A program made the position numbers and the translations under genes. Shown in pieces: positions 24,868-35,668 of a stretch of DNA of 64,000 nt. How positions within the stretch are numbered: position 1 is the first letter of the stretch; each line of letters starts with the position of its first letter. The stretch is taken from the NCBI GenBank assembly GCA_018881555.1, contig JACAXG010000026.1, positions 7,925,825 to 7,989,824 of the forward strand, written 5' to 3'. Source of the DNA: Amblyornis subalaris. Taxonomy: Eukaryota > Chordata > Aves > Passeriformes > Ptilonorhynchidae. Under the pieces are notes generated by a model. The model was not told where the DNA came from. It saw only the letters and a list, made by a program, of their open reading frames with translations, and made no database searches.

Positions 24868-25088
24868 CTCAGGGAGTAAAGACAAGAATGTAGCTCTCTG
24901 TTGCTGCCAGAACTACTGAGGTGGCTGAATACTTTGTATGAGTTCGTTTCCTTATGCTTTTCCAGGACCATGGGAACTTGTAAACATGGTTCATGGAAAC
25001 AGTTTACCATGGATGTGAGTTTCCTGAGGCTAAAAGCCTCCATAGTGATTTGTTTGCCAGTTTCTTTAATGTGGAAATCTGTTACTTT
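24868..25088 (-). other. Candidate internal exon, minus strand (unproven)
   Basis: On the minus strand the acceptor context 'gcactgttcaacaactccag' precedes 73 open codons plus two bases, ending at a consensus donor (CCTGAG then gtaagt). This is the best donor I found among the exon-like segments. The peptide includes MEAFSLRKLTSMVNCFHEPC and HLSSSGSNRELHSCLYSLR. The plus strand is also open across most of it (24901-25101), so the open frame is not decisive. No family is recognised and no neighbouring segment has the matching phase. Confidence 0.22.
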
Positions 25089-26719
25089 CTGGAGTTGTTG
25101 AACAGTGCATAAGACATTAATCAAATGTTCAGAAATGTATATTTTTATGACAATTGGACTACAGAAATAATGATGACTGATACAAGGTCTTCAAAATCCC
25201 TAATTATGAAACCCACACAGAGAAATGTGTAATTTTTATAAATAAAGGCGGGACAAAACCTCAGTGATCATCAAAAGGCTGATAGCTCCCTGCTACATGT
25301 CCTTCTGTTTCTGTTACTGCTTTAAAGCCCCTGCATACGAGTGGCTCTTGGAGACTGGGGGGGTCACATTTGCTTCAAATTAATAGTCCTGTTTCCCTAG
25401 AAAAATAGTTGTAAAAACAAAGTTGTTTAACACTTCTAAAATGTCAGCTCTCCTGGGAATACTTAAGCACACAATGCTGAATTGAATTTGAAATTTCGTC
25501 GCCATTCTTACTCTGATCAGAATAAATGACAAAGGAGGTGAAGTTTTCAATAACATCCCCTTCATTGCACCACGTCATACAAGCAGAAAAATCCCTTTTA
25601 AAGAATGGGATTGCTTACACACCAGTGGATTAAATAGGGATGCTCAATTTGTCTTAATTTTTGGTTTTGCCACAGTTTGATATAGTGATGTAGACAGCTA
25701 GTGAAGGAGGGCATTAAGGGGTCATTACATCTGCCTTTCCCTCTGTGGACACTTCTGAGCTTTTGGCTATCTCTAGCTCGTTGTGATCCCTAATTGTGTT
25801 TGAAGCTATCCAGCAAATAAAATGGCTCGCTCATGTTCTAAGAAAATATTTATAGAGTCATCCAAAAGTTTCACACTTGCCCAAAGAGACCATAAGAGTA
25901 GCAGAAATGTGATGGTATGATAGATGTGCTTGAGTGAATTAAACCTACACTAATTTACTGATATGTATTTGAATTGTGAACTGAACTCTGTGAGTGCCAT
26001 ATTGACTGAATGATCAGACAGTGTAAACAAATTCTGACAGCAGCAGCTTTAGTCCTGCTGTGCTTTGCCTCTTTAGCCTTGCTGTTTGACTTGGGTAATC
26101 AGATATGCTCTGGTGCCTCTCTGTTCCACCCCCAGATGGAAAATTGGTTAAATCTCAAACTGATTCAATGCTATTATTTAAATAAGCATTATGGCTACCA
26201 GAATTATTGCTGGCAATACTTGGGTCAGTGGAGTCCATTTGGTTCAATATAAGGGCACAGGATGGGGATAATGGCCTGTGTGTATTAAAGCAGTTGATAG
26301 CAGTGGAGCAGACACTTGGTAGGTGACAGCATAGTTGGGAAGTATCTGCTGACAAGCTCAGAACTAGGAATGATCTTTAACGCCTCACAAGTTTTACCTG
26401 TGTGGTTTCTTGTAACTGTGATAAAGGTGTTATAAATCAGATTGATTTTCCTCCTTTCTTTCTATTGTTCTTATTTGCCTAGTCAGCTACATCCCATTCC
26501 CAGCTAAGTCAGTGGCTCTGTTCCCTTTGGCTGCTTTAAGTCTCATTTAGTATGTTTCAGTCAAATTAATTTGTGTGTAAGAACAAAAGTCTCAAAATTC
26601 TGGTTTTACAGTAAGAAAGTATTGCAATATGAGGTACAGGATATCCCTCACTGGGTTAAAACGTCCCACTTTTCAGCATTAAAAAATACTAAGTTTTTTT
26701 TTTAAGCTTATAGTATTTC

Positions 26720-26915
26720 CCAACTGAAGTACTGTGTTCAGTTCTGAGCTCCTTTCTACAAGGAAGAGATGGATGCACTGGACGTAGTCCAGAAAGGGGC
26801 TGTTAAGAAGAGTAAGGGCCTGGAGCATCTCTCATTGGAGGAAAGGCTGAGAGATGTGGGACTATTTAGCCTAGATGGGGCTCAGAGGGATCCTATTAAT
26901 GTATGGAAGGAACCG
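26720..26915 (+). mobile_element. CR1 LINE internal fragment, plus strand
   Basis: It matches the part of CR1 just upstream of the 3' UTR: 'gtactgtgttcagttctgag', 'agtccagaaaggggctgtta', 'agggcctggagcatctctca', 'ggaggaaaggctgagagatg' and 'ctatttagcctagatggggc'. The copy lacks both the 5' part and the normal 3' end with its ATTCTATG tail. It has therefore lost its tail by deletion or is too diverged beyond 26915 to follow. It belongs to a more diverged subfamily than the 28284 copy. Confidence 0.8.
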
Positions 26916-28283
26916 ACCTCAGTACCACTGACCAGTAAATGGTGCCTATGTCTAACCAGCAGCTGTCGTGTACTCAGAACCAAAGGTGATGAAAGGGTTT
27001 AGTTTGCCTGTTTCCTCAGCAGGATCTGGACTCTCCCTTGATGAACAGTGAACTGCATCATCAACTGAAGTCTAACCACAGGGCATAGCTGAACAGCTTT
27101 TTATTCAGCACTGAAGATCTGGCATGAGTGGAAAAGAGAAAACCCTTTTCTGGCCATAAATAAATGATGTGATGTGTAGATATGTGCAGTGTATCTGACC
27201 ATCCTACCACTTTTTGTGGTTTCTTGTTACTGAACCGTAAAGAAATACTCATACACCTATCTCTGATCCTAACTTCCCATTCTTCCAGGGAGGTACAGGA
27301 AGATGTGTAGTGACTGCAAAAACCTTACAGAAAAACCAAAAAAGTCTGTTGTCTAGTTTATATTAAGACTGAAATGAATGTGTTTGTCTGATGATCATGT
27401 AGCAGAAAGAACAGTGTATGATAGATATCTATGCTGGCTCTGAACTAGTGGTGACTGTGATTTGTGCTTTGTTTTACAGACAGCAAAAGTGTGTTCCCAG
27501 TGGTCCAGCAGTGATTGGGATTCTGTCCAGGGCATGGCCAGAGGAGGTATGGTCTTCTCATGAGTTGCCAGCAGGTTAGTGACATTTGCTTGGAATTAAA
27601 TGAGATGTGATGATTTAGCATGCTAAGCAAAAATTGTGAAGTTATTTGAAATCTAAGTAATCCCTGTGGTTTAAGAAATCTCTAATTCGTCTTGCAGCGA
27701 AACTTTCTTTCCCTGGTTAGGCAGAGTAATTTTCCTGCTAACCTACTAATCCTTAGTGCTCCAATTGTAGTTACTGCAACAAGCAGTAACATTTTCTTAG
27801 TATCCTAAATTCCACTCATGTTATGAGTGGAATTTACTACACTTTACTAGTATTTCTTGTGGTTGTCTATTTTTGCCATGATTTTCATTATATTTTTGTA
27901 TCTTTTATAATCTGGTAATGTTTGGTTGGATTTTTTGTTTCCTCTGTTAATAATGACCTTGGATTTTTGAACTCCTAGACAAATTATTACAAGAAATAGA
28001 AAGCAAACTCCATGTGTGTTTGTTCCTTTCAGTCTATACCAAGATGAAATGGGTAGAATGTGTCTGTATCTCCAGCATGTTTCGATGACAGGCTGTACAT
28101 AGGATTATTTCTGGAGACTGTCACTAATGTTTCACCTCCACATGCCACAGAAAACAATCTTGGAGATAAATCTGAAGGTACAAGTGATAGGGGAACTCCT
28201 GACCTGACTGTATGGCTACAGCATTATGAACACAGGGTGTTAGTTTAAATCAAATTTTAAACTCACATTGTTATTTAACTACA
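26916..28283. other. Unique non-coding DNA
   Basis: No gene recognised. A 67-base plus-strand segment at 27480-27546 has a good acceptor (ctttgttttacag) and a plausible donor (GGAG then gtatgg). It is too short to judge and is discussed under findings. A perfect hairpin lies at 27806-27836. Confidence 0.5.
27806..27836. repeat. Perfect 14-bp inverted repeat with 3-base loop
   Basis: Left arm 27806-27819 (taaattccactcat), loop gtt, right arm 27823-27836 (atgagtggaattta). The stem has no mismatch. It is too short on its own for a microRNA precursor, and flanking bases do not extend the pairing. Confidence 0.9.
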
Positions 28284-28750
28284 TCATGGAATCATAGAAT
28301 GGTTTGTGTTGGAAGGGTTGGAAGGGACCTTAAAGATCATCCAGTTCCAACTCCCCTGCCACCTGCAGGGACACCTTCCAGCAGGCCAGGTTGCTCAGAG
28401 CTCCATCCAACCTGGCCTTGGACACTTCCAAGGATGGGGCATCCACAGCTTCTCTGAGCAACCTGTTGCAGTGTCTCACCACCCTCACAGGAAAGAATTT
28501 CTTCCTAATATCTAGACTTACTCACTTTGAATTTGAAGCCATTCCCCCTTGTCCTGTCACCCCAGGCCCTTGTAAATAGTCTCTCTCCATCTTTCTTGTG
28601 GGCTGCCCTCAGTTACTGGAAGGCTGCAACGAGGTCATCCCAGAGCCTTTCCTTTTCCAGGCTGAAAAATCCCATTTCTCTCATCCTTTCCTAACAGGAG
28701 AGTAGCTTCATCCCTGTAATGAATTTGGTGGCTTCCTCTGGATTCTCTGC
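28284..28750 (-). mobile_element. CR1 LINE fragment, 3' portion, minus strand
   Basis: On the plus strand it starts with the reverse complement of the CR1 tail and 3' UTR ('ggaatcatagaatggtttgt', 'aaagatcatccagttccaac', 'agctccatccaacctggcct'). It continues through 'cattcccccttgtcctgtca', 'tagtctctctccatctttct' and 'ggctgaaaaatcccatttct', and ends in 'ggtggcttcctctggattct'. Gene-wise it contains only the decayed ORF2 C-terminus and 3' UTR. It is close kin to the 9062, 37332, 40153 and 47117 copies and relatively little diverged. Open frames within it are by-products. Confidence 0.95.
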
Positions 28751-31049
28751 ATATGTTTATATGTATTTAATTTTATCTGTATTTTCCTGTATTAGTGATT
28801 TTTCACCCTGCAAGCAATACATGAGTAAGACCCAGTAAAAAATAACACAGAATTCATTCTGCAATTGGCTCTTAATGACTGACTAATCTCTTCTCAACAT
28901 ATTTCAGTTGGTGCTAGACTAAAGAGAATGATCAAGTATTATTCAAACTTTGGAGGAGAATGCTAGGGAATGAAATATGTTTGCAGACACTAATAATTCA
29001 TATGCACAAGGTAAAGTCATACTGGTAAAGCAAGAAATTTGGCTCAGTTGTCTACCTATGTTATAAAAATGAAATACAAGTTCTTGTTTGTGTGACTAAA
29101 CAAGCACATTTTTTGCCAAGGAAAGTGGAGGAGTGTGCCATAAAAAGCCAAATTTGCTTCTCATCCACTAGAAATAAGGGAGTGTAGCTTTCAATAGAAA
29201 AAAGGTTCAGATTTTATTTAAGGATGGCTGAAAAGAGAAATGTAATTTTCAAGCATATTAGGGGAATTATAAAACTAATTATGTATGAAAATTAAAATAA
29301 TTAAAAAGAAATCAGAATTAATTGACATCTGCCACTCTTCCTTATTTACTTTGTTGTGTAGCAATTGTAAGTACTGAAGGCAGTGGGTAAATTGCATTTC
29401 ATTTCACAGCGCTGTCTGAGCAGAATCACACCAGAAAAATACAGCATAGCAGTCATGAATGCCCTGTGTCAACTTGTTCATCACAGCACTTTCTGATTCA
29501 CTGGACTTGAATTTTATGTGATATTTTCATTTGGAAAAAAAAAATAATTGTCTCCCTAAACTCTTTTCATGTTGCTATGTCTTTGTTTTTGAGTTGCAAT
29601 TCTTGCTGACCTGGAACAGAAGACAAATGTTGACATGTCATTTGTGTCACACAATTGATATCATTAACAATTTTCTTACCATGCAGGAAAAGCAATAGTG
29701 GATCTTGGACAGTGCAGTGCTCCTGGGAAGAAAAAAATCAATGTTTAATTGAGATTACAGTACTGTTTCTTTCTAGGCAAGACCAGTCAAGATTCAAACC
29801 ATTTCTGTTTTGAAAAAGCAGAGCCTTTTCTTTTTAAGGGGGTGATCTGATGTGCAACTGCATCTCACAGGAACCTAAACGCAAATCTTGTTAGAAAAGA
29901 CAAAACATGTGTTAAATCTGTCCATGGTGAAAACAAAAGTGTACCAAATTTTTCTGACAACTACCCACTCTTCTCAAGTGTCTAAGGGAAAAACTTGTGG
30001 GTGACTGTAGTGCTTCAAAGTCAAGCGACAGATCTTGAATGACCACCCAGCAGAAAAATGTTGGGTGCTTGGGAAGGCTCTTGGGTCTGAAGTGACCCAC
30101 ACGAATTTGAAACAGTCTGTTTTTAAAATGCCAACGAACATTCGGCTGGAGTAGAGAATAATAACCCAAGGGTATCAGCTCCTATCAACTTTGAAATTAT
30201 TTTGAATATTAATTTCTTAATGATTTGAGGCTGCTCTTACAGTGTGCATACTAATTTAAATATGACATTTCGGTGAGACGTGCTAAACCAACTGAAGTTC
30301 ACAAATTACAGAACTCTATAAAGGTCATTATTTAATGTGAGAGACAAAAGGTGTCTCAAGGACATATACCTTCAGATAATGACACTGGAGAGAGTTTTGA
30401 GATCCCTTCTTGAAAAGATGGATCATATTATCAGTACTAATCAGGTTAGTTTGGAACACTGATGGGTTCTGAGTCATGTGATACTCAGGAAAAGAAACTG
30501 AGCAACAGAAAAGTGTCTTGGTTAACTTGCCTAATAATTCTAGGCTTGTGTTGAGATTGAAGCTCAAAATTCTAGTTGCCCTTAGAAATGGTGACTTTGT
30601 CCAGTCATCCTCTCTGCTTTTATATATGGCACTGGTGGCTTCTGTGATGATCTACTCCATAGTCTTCCCAGGACAGAGGTGAGATGGCTGGACCTTCCTA
30701 ACTCAGAGTGTAAATTTTGTCTACTTCTGGTCATCGTGAACAGTCACCATAGTGTGTCAGAGATGACAGAATTGCCTCAGAGTCAGTGACAGTTCAGCAC
30801 TTTCAGATATAGTCTCCCTGGAACCCCAGATTTGTGTATGATAAGTTTACTTAAGCAGCCCTCAATGTGATTCTTTTCTGCAATGGGTAGTACCTCTCTT
30901 CCTTAAGTTATGCTATCACCAGGGACCTGGGAGACCTGAGACCAGACCCTGATAGAAATTACTGGGGTGTTGAGTGTCTCAGCTTTTTACGTCTTCTCTG
31001 TCTGTTACCTGCTTCATTCAGCAGCAGATACACTTCTTGAATTTTGTAC
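28751..31049. other. Unique AT-rich non-coding DNA
   Basis: No confident gene or repeat. A 128-base minus-strand segment (30370-30497) has a strong acceptor (acacttttctgttgctcag) and a donor (CTGAAG then gtatat) around an open frame; see findings. An 85-codon minus-strand frame at 29912-30169 has no recognisable product. Confidence 0.5.
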
Positions 31050-31720
31050 TGATTTCTTTATCCTTCTGATTCAGATCACTGAACAAGTCAAAGTCTGTCA
31101 CCTGCAAGACCAGGGTCTTTACTTTGCAGCTTGTCTTACCTTTATATTTTTAAACTCTGTCATCTCATGGTCATTACAGACAAGCCTGCCATTCATTATC
31201 ATTGACTGCTTCATTATTTGTGAACAGCAGATCCTGCAGAGCATGTCCTCTATCAGCTGCAGCAACACATTGTCCTAAATACACTCTAGAAATTTGGGTT
31301 ATTGGTATTATGCTATAATGCCTTTCCAGACACTGCTGAGAATGTAAATTTCACCCATGAGAACGAATATTTTAAAGAAGTTTGGTTTTTTTTACTTTCT
31401 CTTCCTAAGTTTTCTGCAGGAGACATCCACCAGCATGTCTATTCTTTTTTGGCCTTCCTTCCAGCCTCAGCCTAAACTTTCAGCCAACCTTTTCCCTCCT
31501 GACTATAGCTGACTATGGTGGAGAGTCATCTGCAGAGAGCACAATTTCCCCTCTCTTTCTGTCTTTCCTGGAAAGTTTTTGCCTACCTATTGCAGTACGC
31601 CATTCCTGTGAACAATTCCATAATAATCACAGAGACATTACAGCTCTGGAACAACACAGGAACTTCTAATTTCTCCTGTTTGTCACGTTTTTTATCTTTG
31701 ATTTGATAAACATACACAGC
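31050..31720 (-). mobile_element. Ancient CR1-like LINE endonuclease-domain relic, minus strand
   Basis: Read on the minus strand, this matches the apurinic-like endonuclease half of CR1 ORF2 in the right order. Near 31690-31640 is 'acaaacaggagaaattagaa', the N-terminal N-K-Q-E-E-L-E region. Then comes an 'ctgtgattattatgg' stretch where the I-T-E-T-W motif would lie. At about 31370-31260 is 'gttctcatgggtgaaatt' followed by a 'tttctagagtgtatttagga' block (the R-F-L-E-C-I-x-D region). Next is 'gatctgctgttcacaaataa' (L-L-F-T-N-N), and at 31175-31161 are codons for N-D-H-E-M. The S-D-H-E-[IM] motif is a hallmark of this endonuclease fold. Frameshifts and stops are frequent, so the relic is inactive. 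It is far more diverged than the short 3' CR1 copies. The plus-strand 103-codon frame over it (30967-31278) is antisense noise. Confidence 0.7.
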
Positions 31721-33207
31721 CTAGTTGTTCCTATGAATTTCTATTTCTGTTTTACTTTGAGACACAGTGACTCTGTCTTCAATTTCTGTTTTTAACAGAT
31801 CTCAAAAGAATGCAGTGGACTGATGTGGAGAAAGATGATGGGGGAAAAAGTATTCCTGCTTACTGCAAAAAATTGAAAATTGTGCTTATGGGAATGGTAC
31901 AGAGCTGAGTGGAATAAAACCATATAGAGAGTGGGAAGCTTAGACTCCTCCTCGGAAGTTTCCAGTCCTTACAGTACTGAAAGGTGAGTGATAACACATG
32001 AACACATGAATATGTGATAACATGGGGACGTGAACTGAGATACATCTAATTCAGCATACAACACTTACATTTGAGCTGCCAATATTTTCCCTTTACATTA
32101 ATGAGGAGAAAATAGGTACTTTGTGGGTTGAGGGTAGTTTGAGTGTCTTACACACTCACAGTGCCTATTTCTTTCTGTTGATTGCATAAAGAACCTTTAT
32201 ATGCAGAGTAGCTGCCTCAGATAGGAGGCTTTACATGTCAGTATTCAGAATTTAGACAGGTGCATCATCCTTCTTGATTTTCATAAATATTCAAACGAGT
32301 ATCTCAATCATATCAATATCAATATCTCGAATGAAAAGGTAAAAGTCTTGCCCTGCTTTAAAGAAATACTAAAAAAAAACCACGCCACAAGAAGATAGGT
32401 GCCAAAATACTATTTTAAGCACAGCATTTTAGAATGATATATTGATTTATTTGTAAGACTTTTTTTTCTGGATTTTGAAGATTCAGAGTTGTTGAATTGA
32501 TGTACCTGAGGCAGATGTTTTACAGAAAGCTGCATGGTTAAATACATGCACTCTGAACATTTTACTTTTGGTTAACAAATTGGAAACCATAATTACTTTT
32601 TCTTATTTTGCATGATTTTTCAGATCTCTGATACCTTAGATTATATCTTTTATCTTCTAGAGAATAAAGTTTTGTGGAGTTGTTGCACATATTTAGAACA
32701 TTTTTGGTAAGAAACTTTGGTATTTGTTTGTCTTGAAAACAATATATTGCATGCAAAAAACTTCAGCAAGATGTCAGTCCCTGGAATTTAGTTGTTCAAA
32801 AGATGAACATAAAGGGTGGATCCTGAATCAAATGATAATGTGCTAATGGGAAAAAAAATTAAATTACATGTCATTAGTTTTGAAGGGGCAGGAGCCAGTT
32901 GAGATAATTTTGTCTGACCACCAATAGTTTTAGAGTCCTCATTCTCTTTTCCTTCCAACCATGATATTTTCCAGGAAAAAGATGTGAAATCTCTGTTTGA
33001 TGACAAAAGAAATCATATAGATTATGTCACTTAGCAGTTGGTGAAAATAGAATGTGAAAGATCAGGAAAAGTGTCCCCTACCCATTTCTTCACCCTTGGT
33101 TTTCAGAGCAAAATCATTTTATATTGTCTATTTCTCTTGTTAAAATGGGGACTGAAAAATAGTCTATGTAGGATTATTTTTTGTAGTAGAATATGTAGAA
33201 ATGTAGT

Positions 33208-33237
33208 ATACAATTAGAAATACTATTCTAATTGTAT
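33208..33237. repeat. Perfect 12-bp inverted repeat with 6-base loop
   Basis: Arms atacaattagaa (33208-33219) and ttctaattgtat (33226-33237) are exact reverse complements around a 6-base loop. The AT-rich stem is probably incidental. Confidence 0.85.
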
Positions 33238-35620
33238 TTTCACTTTATGCAAGACACACCATAGCTGTACTGTTGATAGTCCATAGACTTTTGGCATAAA
33301 CTTGCATATATTGATTACAAGAAAAAAATTACTTAAAGGAAGTAAAACCTGAAAGGTCAAAATCTCGGCCCTATGTCAGTCATCCTCCATCTGACACAAT
33401 GTCCCCACAAAACCAGAGAGTTTTTTTTATTTTTTAAACACACGTGTTAACATAGCAACCCTTGAGTATATGGGTGATCTGATAATTTTTTTAATATTTT
33501 AATACCAGAGTTAATTGAAGTTATTGGCCATATTTCATTAGAAGAGCCTCTTGTGGATATTTGGGAAAGTGATTAGTTCTCCTACAGCCATGCCTTTTTT
33601 GTTTCATTTTCCACAGGTTTTTAAAATTTTTATGTTTAATGTTTTGCATAGTTGATCTTGATATGCAAGAGACATTTAAGTTGTTTGGTTTTTTTCTTAG
33701 CAGCTTTTCTGTAAGGGAGAAAAAGGTATTTTTACCGCCATCCAAATGCTGCTTGTACAAATGTCAAAGCTCAACAGCTACTGAGCTGCCAAATCAAAGA
33801 GAATTCCGTAACCGGGTCTGAAAAGAGCCCTTTGAAATGGGAATCAAATGAACTTCTGAATATTGCATGCCACTCAATAATAACAAAAATTCATAGCAGA
33901 AAATGTCACTGAGCAGCAAAACCTGATGTTTTTTTGTAGCGATACAGGCACATATTTTCCCTAGACGTCATTAGTTGCTGGTATTTCTAAACCAGGCTAA
34001 TGAGCGCTTTAACAAGGAATCAAACAAGTTCTTATTTTTCAAAGGTTTGCATCAAAGATCTGATTAGTTGAAAAAGACAGTTCTGAGCCCTGTCTTTATT
34101 CCATGATACTCAGTCAGAATGACACTTTAAATTTGCGTGCAAAATACACATGGCATACCCTAGAACTCCTCCTGGTAACTTTGTTGCTGTTGTGCATTGA
34201 AGAGCAGATTTGCCTCAAATTTTTGTTTATATTTTTACGAGCTGAGGAGAATTCAAGAGACATCATATTCCTCTATTAATTTATAAGACCACACCAGAAG
34301 TAGCCACAGAGAACAAAGTTTTTCTGTTATCAAGAGAGACTAAATTTATTTTTTAAAATTAACACTATTTTTCTATGCACAGTCAACATATTGCAAGTTT
34401 TTTGTGGTTCTAGTTAATAAAATTATGATAATTCTTTCTATTACTTGTTTTTCCATTGAAAATAATTGTGATTCCAGAAAAAACCCTCAATACATAAAGA
34501 TTTTACTGTATTGAAAAAATAGCTTCTTTTAGTAGTTTGAAAATGGGTTATATCCTATTAGTTCTCTTTGAACATATTTAAGCAGGAAATTGTTTCATTT
34601 TCTCATATTCTTCTAATATCTATGGACTGATATGGTCATAAAATGAACAAAAGCATGTTTGTAAAACTACCCAAATCTGTGCTTCTTTCTCCCTCCTAAA
34701 TGCCCAGAGGACGATTGAACAGTGCCATGATTGAGAACAGTATCCGGGGGATGACTCATCCTGTAGTCTGACCTTGCAGAAATGTAAAAGGTTTTCACTT
34801 TGTGCTTCTTTCCAGCTCGTTTCACTTGCTTATGGTGCACCAGGAGGTGGTCCCCGCACTCGTAGATTGGTGTGACTATTTGAAAGGCTTTTTAAGAAGA
34901 GTAGGTGAAAACTGAGAGCTGAGCAAAAAGACAGATGTGCAAATAGGTTGGTTGCTTTCAGTCCGTGAGTTGAATTTGTAAGAATTGATGTACAAGCTAA
35001 AGAGAAGCTGCTATTTGCAATGTAAAAACAAGGGTTACATTTCATTGCTCTTACAAAAGCTAAAACTATGCTGGATATTCTTCAGCACCCTCTACTGGGC
35101 TTGTAATCATTTACACAAATCAGGAATTCCTGCAGGAAGCCTTGAGCAAGTGAATAAGAAGAAAACTAACAAAAATAGTGTTGGGTTGCTTTTTCTCTAT
35201 CCAGATTTCAATTATAAATTAATTCAAATTTCTGCTTCTACCACCACACAGTTCTCTGCCTTTGTCTTTTCAGTACACTTTTCATGCCTTCAAAGCTTAG
35301 CTCTATCCAGATGACTTAAGCTGCCTCCTTGAGGAGCCTGTTTGTCCATACAGTTTTACCAAGAACTTACCTGGGAATGATAAGACAGCACTTATTTAGG
35401 CAAAAAACAGAGTTCTGCTGTGCTTCGTATACTTAAAAAGAATATATTTTTTAATTTTTACCTGAGAAAATCCTCATAGCCTTTGCTGTGTATGAAAAGC
35501 CTGATAATGGAACGGCAATACTCTGAATGTAGCTCTAATTATAGTGGAAATTGTTTGCTCAATTGACTCGGAGAGAAAAAAAAATTGCCATATACAAAAA
35601 ATCACTGCTGCAAATACTTC

Positions 35621-35668
35621 TAGAAAGTCCGACTGCAAAGATTTTAGAAAGTCAGACTGCAAAGATTT
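35621..35668. repeat. 24-bp tandem duplication, two copies
   Basis: 'tagaaagtccgactgcaaag' plus atttt repeats at 35645 with a single c-to-a difference. A third partial start (taggaattcag) follows at 35669. The period is a multiple of three, so frames on both strands stay open and show a repeated peptide (for example RKSDCKDF). The frame is not otherwise gene-like. Confidence 0.9.

Larger units (their letters stand above)
17592..26719. other. Long unique AT-rich stretch without recognisable genes
   Basis: I recognise no interspersed repeat over about 9 kb. Three exon-like segments (19437-19625 plus, 20565-20707 plus, 24868-25088 minus) are listed separately with low confidence. A 13-base A run lies near 18297-18309, and a 12-bp near-tandem word 'atgtatctaatg' occurs twice around 18926-18951. 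Confidence 0.5.

Noticed and set aside
27806..27836. MicroRNA precursor
   Set aside because: The stem is only 14 bp and pairing does not extend beyond it; microRNA precursors need about 25-30 paired bases.
30967..31278. 103-codon plus-strand frame with hydrophobic stretches, resembling a small membrane protein
   Set aside because: It is largely antisense to the LINE endonuclease relic; the hydrophobic residues come from T-rich codons.
33521..33708. Minus-strand terminal exon after a very strong acceptor
   Set aside because: The peptide is dominated by lysine and asparagine, as expected from translating A-rich DNA, and no donor or upstream partner was found.
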